In this document: piece after piece, positions 16,197 to 24,650 of the stretch
Numbering within the stretch: position 1 is the first letter of the stretch
Layout of the letters: every line of letters starts with the position of its first letter
NCBI GenBank assembly: GCA_947501805.1
Contig: CANMXJ010000007.1
Coordinates: forward strand, 124,001-188,000
Length of the DNA stretch: 64,000 bases
Direction: 5' to 3'
Source: an uncultured Sulfitobacter sp.
Lineage (GTDB): Bacteria; Pseudomonadota; Alphaproteobacteria; Rhodobacterales; Rhodobacteraceae
Program-made: the position numbers and the translations under genes
Notes under the pieces: model-generated
Database searches by the model: none
Told to the model about the DNA's origin: nothing
Seen by the model: the letters and a program-made list of their open reading frames with translations, nothing else

Positions 16197-17767
16197 GTGT
16201 TTTCCTTTGTCGTAGCCCAATAAGGAAGGCGCAAATCTTTCTTGAGAATCTTACCGATGGTGCTGCGCGGTAGGGTTTCGCGTATTTCAACATCACAAAG
16301 ACGCTGGCTTTTGCCAAGTTTGGCATTGGCGCGTTCCAGAACATCCTGTTCGTTTCGAGTTGCCCCTGCTCGAAGGACGACCAATCCCAATGGTGTTTCA
16401 CCCCATTGATCGGACGGAATGCCGATCACAGCGGCGTCTGTCACGTCGGGATCATCCAGCAGGACCAGTTCCAGATCATTGGCATAGATGTTGAGGCCGC
16501 CGGAAATAATCATGTCTTTCTTACGGTCCGACAGCACCAGAAAACCGTCGTCGTCAAACGACCCCATATCCCCGGAGCGGAAATAGACATGGCCCGCGCT
16601 GTCGCGCCAGATATATTCCTTTGTCAGATCATCGCGGCCATAATACCCTGCCATCATGGTCGGCCCACGACCGCAGATTTCACCCACCTGCCCTTCTGGC
16701 ACCTCGTTTCCCTCCGGATCAATCAGACGGATATCATTGCCGGGGGCAAGTTTGCCAACAGTGTGTAACTTGGTCGGGTTCTCATCCGCGACCAACACGG
16801 TGACACCACCCCCTTCGGTCAATCCATAATACTCGATCAATTTGCCGGGGAAGCGGGCCAGGACGTCCGCTTTGACGTCCGCCCTTAACGGCGCAGAGGT
16901 GGAAAACTTGATCCGCATGGACGTCAAATCAAAGGAGTCAAAGTCAGGAACATCCATGATGCGTTTGTATTGCACAGGAACCAGCATCGCGTGGGTGATC
17001 TTCTCACGTTCCACAATTTCCAGAAATCCGCGGGTGTCAAATTTTGGCATCAGGTGGACGGTCGAGCCTCCGAACAACGTCGGAACAAAAGATACAATTG
17101 TTGTATTGGAATAAAGCGGCGTGGACAGCAGCGTGCGTGCATTGTCGTCATAGCCGTTTGGCGAAACACGGTCCATCTGCGCCGCGCGCATCCAGTGGTT
17201 CTGCACGATCCCTTTGGGCGTTCCCGTGGTGCCGGAGGAATAGATCAAGTTAAACGGATCGGCCATGGCGATGTCGATCATCGGATCGCTGACCTGCGAC
17301 ATCGCCATGGCCGACTCGTAACCGGTGAAATCAGGGTCGTCAAAATCAAGGGCGAAGCGTTTGATCGGCAAGTCCGTCACGAAGCCAGCGAGCAGATCAA
17401 GGTACTGCGCCGCGACAAAAACCGCCTTTGCGTCGCAATCTGCCAACATCTTTTGCAACGCATCGGGCGAGGCCATTGAAGACAGCGGTGTCACACAGGC
17501 CCCAGCCCGCAGGATACCCATGAACAGCTCGGCGTAGGGAATAGAGTTGGCGGACAGGATCGCGACATTATCCCCTTTTGCGATTCCGAGGCCAAGGATC
17601 AGGTTGGCCACCCGATTGATCCGTGCATCAAATGCACCCCAACTGAGATGATCGTCACCACACACAATCGCGCGTCGATTTGGATGTGCAGCCGCATTGG
17701 CGCGGATGCGGGAGACCATGGTTTCGCTTGGAGGTGTATCAGTAATAGGAGGGTTGATCGGGATCAT
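16193..17767 (-). CDS. AMP-binding acyl-CoA synthetase (second copy)
   Basis: Class I adenylate-forming ligase, 524 residues from ATG 17767; a GTG at 17839 in frame would add 24 residues, and neither start has a strong ribosome-binding site. Motifs: IYSSGTTGTPKGIVQNH, YYGLTEGGG, GDMGSFDDDGF, DRKKDMIISGG, and the C-terminal Lys in STIGKILKKDLR. It is related to, but clearly different from, the synthetase at 1085-2620. First gene of the unit with the ThDP enzyme (4-base overlap) and the Gfo/Idh protein. Acid substrate unknown. Confidence 0.87.
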   Translation of the reverse strand: MIPINPPITDTPPSETMVSRIRANAAAHPNRRAIVCGDDHLSWGAFDARINRVANLILGLGIAKGDNVAILSANSIPYAELFMGILRAGACVTPLSSMASPDALQKMLADCDAKAVFVAAQYLDLLAGFVTDLPIKRFALDFDDPDFTGYESAMAMSQVSDPMIDIAMADPFNLIYSSGTTGTPKGIVQNHWMRAAQMDRVSPNGYDDNARTLLSTPLYSNTTIVSFVPTLFGGSTVHLMPKFDTRGFLEIVEREKITHAMLVPVQYKRIMDVPDFDSFDLTSMRIKFSTSAPLRADVKADVLARFPGKLIEYYGLTEGGGVTVLVADENPTKLHTVGKLAPGNDIRLIDPEGNEVPEGQVGEICGRGPTMMAGYYGRDDLTKEYIWRDSAGHVYFRSGDMGSFDDDGFLVLSDRKKDMIISGGLNIYANDLELVLLDDPDVTDAAVIGIPSDQWGETPLGLVVLRAGATRNEQDVLERANAKLGKSQRLCDVEIRETLPRSTIGKILKKDLRLPYWATTKENT

Positions 17768-18232
17768 TCTGCGCGCACCGTTTTGAGACTGGCGTCCAAG
17801 TGAAAGGCGATACTTCTGGACGCATTTTTCATATGTCACCTATTTTGACCGAGAACCCGCAAGAGGATCGTCTGCATCAATATAAGGCCCGCCAACTGGC
17901 ACAGCCTTTACCTAAAGGAACATGCACCGCACCGATTGCAAAGCCCCTTCACACAACCTCGCAAAATTGACGCAGCGTTATTAACAACCGGCCCGGCATC
18001 GCCGGTAATTTCAATACGGTAATCGCAGCTGCAAGCGTCCTGAAATTAAGCTTGTTAGGCTTGAGTTAACCAACCCGTAACTGTTCAGCAAACATTAATC
18101 CCAGCCGGTACAAGATGATCAAGGGAGGGTATGGATCTGCGAACGCTCGAATAATTCAACGATTGGCGCACGGGCAGTCCCGACTGCCTACAGCACAGAA
18201 AACCTGTATTATTAAATATTAACAGATGTTTG
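17768..18232. other. Gene-free region before tRNA-Leu
   Basis: About 465 bases between the acyl-CoA synthetase start and the 3' end of tRNA-Leu. It is richer in A+T toward the tRNA and has no credible coding frame. A weak hairpin is formed by ACCGGC (17987-17992) and GCCGGT (18001-18006). The promoter of the minus-strand catabolic unit should lie near 17800-17900, but I could not pick it out. Confidence 0.5.
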
Positions 18233-18316
18233 TGGTGCGGGTGAAGGGACTCGAACCCCCACGCCATAGGCGCCAGAACCTAAATCTGGTGCGTCTACCA
18301 ATTCCGCCACACCCGC
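18233..18316 (-). tRNA. tRNA-Leu (anticodon UAG)
   Basis: Read on the minus strand, GCGGGTG pairs with CACCCGC in the acceptor, followed by A and an encoded CCA. The anticodon stem-loop CCAGA-TTTAGGT-TCTGG gives anticodon UAG (reads CUA and other CUN codons). A long class II variable arm and the T arm with GTTCGAGTC are visible. 84 bases including CCA. Free-standing, with no gene on the same strand nearby. Confidence 0.95.
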
Positions 18317-18383
18317 ACTTACCGCCAAAGCGATAGCGGGTGATTAGCAAAGTGTTGCAGGATAGGTAAGCCCAAAAAAGGGC

Positions 18384-18412
18384 AAGACATTAACAAGTTG
18401 TTGTCATATAGT
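18384..18412 (+). promoter_or_regulatory. Possible promoter of the Hint-domain gene
   Basis: AAGACA (18384-18389) and TATAGT (18407-18412) are 17 bases apart, 41 bases before the ATG. The -10 match is good but the -35 match is poor. Supported only by spacing and position. Confidence 0.3.
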
Positions 18413-18452
18413 TTGGATAACCAGAGCAGGTTAAAAAAAGAAAGAGACGCCC

Positions 18453-18974
18453 ATGAAACCGAATACGGTCGGGCGCGTAGACGACAATGATCGTCATACG
18501 GGCCAGTTTACGCCTTTTGTGAACCTTGATACAGGGTTGGTGAAAGGTGCCATGTTGCTGACACTTGATGGTGAGATGCCAGTCGAGTTTGTATCAGTCG
18601 GCGACAAACTCATCACACGCGATACAGGCATTTCCAAAGTAACCCACATACAGCGGACCACCCGTAAGGTGCATCAGATTGCCCTGTCGGCCGGATCATT
18701 GGGTCACACCCGTCCCGAACGGGATGCTGTGCTATCAGGCGATCAAATGGTTTTGATCCGCGACTGGCGCGCACGTTCCATGTTCAACTCCGAAGTTGCA
18801 CTGGTCGCGGCACGCAGTCTGGTGGATGGTGAATTCATCACGGATCTGGGCATGCAAGAAACCACCTTGTACCAGATTTTCTGTGACGGGCCGCATATCC
18901 TTTATTGTGATGGTCTTGAGCTTAGCACAGCCGATGGTGCCCGCGCACGCGGCGCGGTTCTGCACGCAGCTTAA
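18453..18974 (+). CDS. Hint-domain protein (degenerate, no splice cysteine)
   Basis: 173 residues with a GAAAGAG site upstream. The segment from GLVKGAMLLTLDGEMPVEFVS to about residue 120 follows the Hedgehog/intein (Hint) pattern seen in many Rhodobacterales secreted or surface proteins: a beta-rich start, then VGDKLITRD and a DQMVLI block. The cysteine that normally begins a Hint module is absent (the position is near KGAM), so self-cleavage is not expected. No signal peptide. Its stop overlaps that of the convergent NAD(P)HX repair gene. Function unknown. Confidence 0.7.
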   Translation: MKPNTVGRVDDNDRHTGQFTPFVNLDTGLVKGAMLLTLDGEMPVEFVSVGDKLITRDTGISKVTHIQRTTRKVHQIALSAGSLGHTRPERDAVLSGDQMVLIRDWRARSMFNSEVALVAARSLVDGEFITDLGMQETTLYQIFCDGPHILYCDGLELSTADGARARGAVLHAA

Positions 18975-20629
18975 GCGCCCAGATCACGTAACACTCTCGG
19001 AAGTTGCTCCGGCAGGTCTTCGGCTATCAGGCCGGGACCAAAACTGCGGGCGGCTTCGACGTGAAGATAGGCCGCGATCTCGGCCATGACAAACAGATCA
19101 CTGCTGACGTGGGGTGCGGCAAGCCCGGCGATGAGCCCCGCTAACACGTCCCCTGCCCCGGCAGTCGCAAGCCAAGGCACCTCGCGCCCATAGACCGTTG
19201 CATGCACAGACGCGCCGCCGTCAGGTTGGGCGATCACCGTATCCGGCCCTTTCAACAAGATGATACAGCCCGCACGTGCCGCCGCCTGTCGCACGGCATC
19301 GACTTTGGAAAGTTTGGTGCGTGAAGGGCCACTCAGGTCCGGAAATAGACGTTGAAACTCGCCTTCATGCGGTGTCAGGATCGTGCGGGCATGGGTGTGT
19401 TTGAACAGCGCGTCTGGATCATCCGCGAAGCTGGTCAGAGCGTCCGCATCCAGCACAACAACTGGACCGCGCCCTGCCGCTCCTTCGGTGCGGCGATTTA
19501 GCACTTCTATAACGCGCTGCCGGCAACGCGCCCCAACTCCCATCCCCGGCCCCAGAACAAATCCGTTGGCGCGATTGTCTACGACTTCCTCCATGGCCTG
19601 ATCTTTAGCCAGTGATTTCAGCATGATTGCGTTCAATTGGGAGGCGTTTTCGATTAAAGCTGACGGTGGGCACAGCACCGTCACCAGCCCAGCACCGGAA
19701 CGCAAAGCGGCGCGCGCCGCCATGCGTGCAGCACCGCCTTTGCCGACACCGCCGGAAAGTACAATAACATGGCCATAGTCGTATTTGTGACCGGATAAGG
19801 CCGACTTTTTTACAAAGGACATTGGCCAAATCCGCTGTGGCAAAACCCGCCCCATATGCATCGGCTCAACCAATCGAACCCTTTCGACATCCGGCGGCAT
19901 GCCGACCATAGCCGCTTCATCGCCCACAGCACCGATGCCAATATCAACCACCTTCAGGGTGCCGCACAGGGTTGGACCCACTCCAAGGTAGTGACCCAAT
20001 TTCGGGCTGTGGAAGGTCACCGTCAGGTCAGCCGTGTTCATGATTTTGGGCCAAGGGTTGCCCGATTTCAGCACAGCCTCCATGTCTGTCGGTATCATGC
20101 CAATGTCCAGATCAAGCCCCGAAGGGCAATCCACGGCGACACGTTTAATCTCGTGCGCGCGCCGCCAAACTTTCATCCCAGCGCGGTCCAATCCCAGTGC
20201 CATTTCATCCGGCAAGGGGCGCGTTAAGCCGATCCCGAAGACCGCGTCGACAATCACGTCAGGGCGTTCGCCCGCAAAAATCGCTTCCGCCGTCAGCGGC
20301 AACACCTTGCCCCTCGCGGACCACTTGCCATGCATGATCCTTGCATCCGCCGAGCGATTAGGGGTGTCGCCCGCAAAATGAACGCGCACGTTCCATCCCT
20401 TATCCGCCAACAGCCGCGCTATGACAAAACCGTCACCGCCGTTGTTGCCCGGACCGCAAAGCACCATGGCAGACGGCGTATCTTGCGCCAACGCAGGCCA
20501 TTCATCGAGAATTGCATCAACAACGCCCTGCCCCGCACGTTCCATCAACTGCAAACCGGTGACAGCGCCACTGTCCATTGTGGCCTTTTCTATGGCTTGC
20601 ATCTGTGCGCAGGTTAGCAATTCAGTCAT
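18971..20629 (-). CDS. nnr: Bifunctional NAD(P)HX epimerase/dehydratase
   Basis: Metabolite-repair enzyme of 552 residues that corrects hydrated NADH/NADPH. The N-terminal YjeF epimerase domain (about 1-215) shows LCGPGNNGGDGFVIAR, with the core motif at 59-67. The C-terminal ADP-dependent dehydratase domain (about 240-545) has the kinase-like motif TAGAGDVLAGLIAG near residue 505. The two domains are fused as in E. coli YjeF. Separated by 177 bases from the divergent glnB gene. Confidence 0.94.
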   Translation of the reverse strand: MTELLTCAQMQAIEKATMDSGAVTGLQLMERAGQGVVDAILDEWPALAQDTPSAMVLCGPGNNGGDGFVIARLLADKGWNVRVHFAGDTPNRSADARIMHGKWSARGKVLPLTAEAIFAGERPDVIVDAVFGIGLTRPLPDEMALGLDRAGMKVWRRAHEIKRVAVDCPSGLDLDIGMIPTDMEAVLKSGNPWPKIMNTADLTVTFHSPKLGHYLGVGPTLCGTLKVVDIGIGAVGDEAAMVGMPPDVERVRLVEPMHMGRVLPQRIWPMSFVKKSALSGHKYDYGHVIVLSGGVGKGGAARMAARAALRSGAGLVTVLCPPSALIENASQLNAIMLKSLAKDQAMEEVVDNRANGFVLGPGMGVGARCRQRVIEVLNRRTEGAAGRGPVVVLDADALTSFADDPDALFKHTHARTILTPHEGEFQRLFPDLSGPSRTKLSKVDAVRQAAARAGCIILLKGPDTVIAQPDGGASVHATVYGREVPWLATAGAGDVLAGLIAGLAAPHVSSDLFVMAEIAAYLHVEAARSFGPGLIAEDLPEQLPRVLRDLGA

Positions 20630-20758
20630 TTAGGTTTTTCCCGCAGTTTTCAAAATGCCCAAAAATTAGACGTCCTGTCGCAAAAATAGGCAGCGCCTCA
20701 TGTTTCGGCATCTTCCGGATTGCCAGCTTATCAACCTTTATGGATTCTCCGACCCTGA

Positions 20759-21145
<387 letters not shown>

Positions 21146-21186
21146 CCGTAATTCCCCCATTTTCCAAAAAAGAAGGAACCTCCCTG

Positions 21187-22593
21187 ATGAGCGTCCAGGA
21201 TTTTCTGCAACGTATCAAAGACGAAGACATCGAATATGTCGACATCCGTTTCACCGACCCGCGCGGCAAGCTCCAGCATATCACAATGGTCAACGATCTT
21301 GTGGACGAGGATTTTCTTGAGGAAGGTCTGATGTTTGACGGCTCCTCCATCGCGGGTTGGAAAAGCATCGAAGCCTCCGACATGAAACTGATGCCCGATG
21401 TGGCAAGCGCCTATGTCGATCCGTTTTATGCCGAGAAGACCATCTGTCTGCACTGCTCGATCGTTGAGCCGGACACAAACGAGCCATATGAGCGTGACCC
21501 GCGCGGCACAGCACAAAAGGCCGAAGCGTACCTGAAGGCGTCCGGCATTGGCGATGTGTCCTACTTTGGACCAGAAGCGGAATTCTTCCTGTTTGATGAT
21601 GTGCGGTTCTCCAACTCCATCAACAAAGTGTCGTATGAAGTGGATGCGTCCGACGCGTCATGGAATACAGATACAGAGTACGAGATGGGAAACATGGGTC
21701 ACCGTCCGGGCCTCAAGGGTGGCTATTTCCCGGTAAACCCGATTGACGAAGCGCAGGACCTGCGTTCCGAAATGCTCAGCACGATGAAGCGTTTGGGCAT
21801 GAAGGTGGACAAGCACCACCACGAGGTTGCCTCCTGTCAGCACGAGCTTGGCCTGATCTTCAGTTCCTTGACCGAACAGGCGGACGAGCTGCAAAAGTTC
21901 AAATACATCATCCACAATGTCGCGCATGCCTATGGCAAATCCGCAACTTTCATGCCCAAGCCGATTTACGGCGACAACGGGTCCGGCATGCATGTGAACA
22001 TGTCGATCTGGAAAGACGGCAAGCCGTTGTTCGCGGGTGACAAATATGCGGATCTGTCACAGGAAGCCCTGTGGTTCATTGGCGGCGTTTTGTCCCATGC
22101 CAAAGCGCTCAACGCGTTCACGAACCCCGCGACCAACAGCTACAAGCGTTTGATCCCCGGCTTTGAAGCACCTGTTCTGCGTGCCTATTCCGCGCGCAAC
22201 CGCTCCGGCTGTGTACGTATTCCGTGGACAGAAAGCCCTAAAGCCAAGCGCGTTGAGGCCCGCTTCCCTGATCCGGCCGCGAACCCCTACCTGTGTTTCG
22301 CAGCACTTCTTATGGCCGGTCTTGACGGCATCAAGAACAAGATTGATCCGGGCGAGGCAATGGACAAGAACCTGTATGATTTACCTGCAGAAGAGCTGGC
22401 GGGCATTCCGACGGTTTGTGGTTCCTTGCGCGAAGCATTGGAGCAGTTGCAGGCCGACATGGACTTCCTGTTGGAAGGCGATGTGTTCACCCGTGACCAG
22501 ATCAACGGATATATCGAGTTGAAGATGGAAGAAGTGCATCAATATGAGCACACGCCGCATCCTGTCGAATTCGGCATGTATTACAGCTGCTGA
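21187..22593 (+). CDS. glnA: Glutamine synthetase type I
   Basis: 468 residues, the usual GSI length; makes glutamine from glutamate, ammonia and ATP in the cytosol. It has the N-terminal beta-grasp with DIRFTDPRGKLQHITM, the MFDGSSIAGW signature, KHHHEVASCQHELG, and the adenylylation loop NLYDLPAEE whose Tyr is the target of GlnE. Downstream of glnB in one operon; transcription ends at the terminator 22616-22642. Confidence 0.97.
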   Translation: MSVQDFLQRIKDEDIEYVDIRFTDPRGKLQHITMVNDLVDEDFLEEGLMFDGSSIAGWKSIEASDMKLMPDVASAYVDPFYAEKTICLHCSIVEPDTNEPYERDPRGTAQKAEAYLKASGIGDVSYFGPEAEFFLFDDVRFSNSINKVSYEVDASDASWNTDTEYEMGNMGHRPGLKGGYFPVNPIDEAQDLRSEMLSTMKRLGMKVDKHHHEVASCQHELGLIFSSLTEQADELQKFKYIIHNVAHAYGKSATFMPKPIYGDNGSGMHVNMSIWKDGKPLFAGDKYADLSQEALWFIGGVLSHAKALNAFTNPATNSYKRLIPGFEAPVLRAYSARNRSGCVRIPWTESPKAKRVEARFPDPAANPYLCFAALLMAGLDGIKNKIDPGEAMDKNLYDLPAEELAGIPTVCGSLREALEQLQADMDFLLEGDVFTRDQINGYIELKMEEVHQYEHTPHPVEFGMYYSC

Positions 22594-22615
22594 TCACAGA
22601 GTTTAGTCATCAACG

Positions 22616-22642
22616 GGGCGTCCCAATCGGGGCGCCCTTTTT
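22616..22642 (+). terminator. Rho-independent terminator of glnB-glnA
   Basis: GGGCGTCCC (22616-22624) and GGGGCGCCC (22629-22637) form a 9-bp stem (one G·U) with the loop AATC, followed by five T. A textbook terminator 22 bases after the glnA stop. Confidence 0.9.
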
Positions 22643-22742
22643 CGTAAGCGTCGCGAACATTCCCAAAACCCGCCCGTTCCATGCCCCAATTTGGCCCCGA
22701 ATCCCGACCATATGCAGTATCGGGGAAACAAGGGACACTGTC

Positions 22743-22970
22743 ATGGCTGTATCACAGACATCATTCGAGCAACGCCTCGCGCGGATCAATAAAGGTCAGA
22801 CGGTTGATGCGGCCGCCAAGGTCGGACGTGGCAATGTCAAACGCTCCCTGAAGGCACGGTGCCTCACGTTTCCGTTCATGCTGGGTGTCGGCATCCTAAC
22901 CGGTGGCAGCGCCTATGCCTGGGTTGCTACAAAGCCCGAAGTACAGTGGGTTCTTGCACTGGCGGGCTAA
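22743..22970 (+). CDS. Small membrane protein of unknown function
   Basis: 75 residues with an AAGGGA site upstream. The N-terminal half is polar and basic; residues about 42-62 form one hydrophobic segment (FPFMLGVGILTGGSAYAW). This suggests a bitopic inner-membrane peptide with a cytosolic N terminus. I do not recognise a family. It stands alone between the glnA terminator and the lytic transglycosylase gene. Confidence 0.6.
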   Translation: MAVSQTSFEQRLARINKGQTVDAAAKVGRGNVKRSLKARCLTFPFMLGVGILTGGSAYAWVATKPEVQWVLALAG

Positions 22971-23072
22971 CGCCGATCCAGCGTCTGTGGCAAATCACCA
23001 ATCCTGTTCCCCGTTGAACACCGCGCAAACCTGAGTAAGCTGTCGTGAAGCAGTTTCAACAAAGGTATTCCT

Positions 23073-23876
23073 ATGCGCAACATCCGACCTCTCCTTATGA
23101 CCCTTGCGGCTACCGCCGCCCTCGCCGCCCCCGCAATGGCGGCACAATGCGGTAACAACGCAGGCGGTTTTAATGCATGGAAAGCTGCTTTTGCATCTGA
23201 AGCCAAAGCCGCAGGCGTGGGACAGCGCGGCTTGGGTGCCCTTGCAACCGCGCAATATGCCACTGGAACGATCAAGGCAGATCGCAATCAGAAATCCTTC
23301 AAATATTCGCTACCTAAATTCATGCAGGTGCGCGGCGCAGATACGATTGTGGCACAAGGCCGCAAACGCAAAGCGCGGGATGCCGGATTCTACCAATCTT
23401 TGGAACAAAGGTACGGCGTACCGGCAGGTGTAATCCTTGCCATTCATGGCATGGAGACCGGTTTTGGCGGGTTTATGGGCAAAAGTGCCGTTGTATCCGC
23501 GATTACAACTTTGGCTTATGATTGCCGCCGCTCGGCGTTTTTCGTACCCCACGCCATTGGCGCGCTGAAACTGGTGGATCAGGGCGCGATTACTTCCGCG
23601 ACCAAAGGGGCCAAACACGGCGAGTTGGGCCATACGCAATTCCTGCCGGGCAATGCGTTGAAATACGGTGTTGATGCCAATGGGGACGGCCGTGTGGATT
23701 TCTACAATCAGACAGATGCGCTTGCCTCGACTGCAAACTTCCTGCGCAAAAAGGGCTGGAAGCCCGGCCAAGGTTATCAGGAAGGCCAGCCGAATTTCAA
23801 AGTGATTAAACAATGGAACGCCGCAACTGTCTATCAGCAGGCCATCGCAATCATGGCGGCCCGTATCGACGGCTAA
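23073..23876 (+). CDS. Lytic murein transglycosylase (MltB/SLT2-like)
   Basis: Periplasmic enzyme that cleaves peptidoglycan strands to 1,6-anhydro-MurNAc ends. 267 residues with a signal peptide (1-23, AMA-AQ). The catalytic Glu lies in AIHGMETGFG; downstream HTQFLPGNALKYGVD and the Asp-rich DANGDGRVDF resemble the MltB-type active-site region. No lipobox, so it is probably soluble in the periplasm. Monocistronic by position. Confidence 0.85.
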   Translation: MRNIRPLLMTLAATAALAAPAMAAQCGNNAGGFNAWKAAFASEAKAAGVGQRGLGALATAQYATGTIKADRNQKSFKYSLPKFMQVRGADTIVAQGRKRKARDAGFYQSLEQRYGVPAGVILAIHGMETGFGGFMGKSAVVSAITTLAYDCRRSAFFVPHAIGALKLVDQGAITSATKGAKHGELGHTQFLPGNALKYGVDANGDGRVDFYNQTDALASTANFLRKKGWKPGQGYQEGQPNFKVIKQWNAATVYQQAIAIMAARIDG

Positions 23877-24076
23877 AGCAAATTCGCAACACCCGGACCT
23901 GTCTTCGCGGGCTTGGGTGTTGCACAGGCACGAACACCTTCCTATATGCGTGTCAAGGGTCAGGCCCCTGCCGTCCGCATTCCGGTGAAGTCCTGTATGA
24001 ATAAACAGACTCTCGATCTCGCTGATTGATTGGCAACGCGGACCCCATTCTTCATGTGCGAGCAGGAGTGTTTGAC

Positions 24077-24508
24077 ATGACCAATACCCAAATCCCGACC
24101 CGCGATGCGCTGAAGGCGCAAGCAAAACGACTGCGCAGTGATCTGGCCGAACGGGGTCAAGCCCTGAGCCATGCGCAAGCCTTGGAAGCCATTGCCCATC
24201 AATGGGGCGCGCGAGACTGGAACACGTTGTCCGCCAGTGCGGCAGATGTGCATCCCGGCTGGGCCCCCGGTCAAAGGCTTTCGGGGCGCTATCTTGGACA
24301 TGCGTTTCAGGGCGAGGTCAAGGCGGCACGCCAGCAAGCCAATGGTTACTGGGCACTTACGCTGCGGTTTGATACGGCCATTGATGTCGTCGCATCGCAG
24401 CATTTCAGTTCGTTCCGCCGTCAGGTAAGCGCAACGGTGAATGCCAAAGGCGTATCGCCGCAAAAAACCTCTGACGGCCAGCCCCATATGGTGCTGGACA
24501 TCACATAG
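24077..24508 (+). CDS. Glyoxalase-related small protein
   Basis: 143 residues from ATG 24077 (CAGGAG site); the open frame begins earlier without a good site. The first 50 residues (DALKAQAKRLRSDLAERG, then HAQALEAIAHQWGARDWNTL) match the helical glyoxalase-superfamily-related domain found as a stand-alone protein in many alphaproteobacteria. The rest is a beta-rich tail. Function unknown. A GC hairpin (24516-24542) follows and dddP starts 142 bases downstream. Confidence 0.65.
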   Translation: MTNTQIPTRDALKAQAKRLRSDLAERGQALSHAQALEAIAHQWGARDWNTLSASAADVHPGWAPGQRLSGRYLGHAFQGEVKAARQQANGYWALTLRFDTAIDVVASQHFSSFRRQVSATVNAKGVSPQKTSDGQPHMVLDIT

Positions 24509-24515
24509 ACAAACA

Positions 24516-24542
24516 GGGGGCTGGCGCGCGGCGGCAGCCCCC
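24516..24542 (+). terminator. GC hairpin before dddP
   Basis: GGGGGCT (24516-24522) pairs with AGCCCCC (24536-24542) around a 13-base loop, eight bases after the stop of the glyoxalase-related gene. There is no T-run, so termination is likely but may be weak. Confidence 0.5.
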
Positions 24543-24650
24543 AACCTTGGGCGATCCTTCAAAAACGACACCACTAAAGGTCGGTCCCAACCAATCAGAG
24601 CGCGGAAATTCCGGCAAGCTGGGCCTTATCCACCCGCAGGAGGCCCGAGC

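Noticed and set aside
18060..18080. CtrA-like site (TTAA-N7-GTAA) near 18063
   Set aside because: One half-site is imperfect and no gene start is at a suitable distance.
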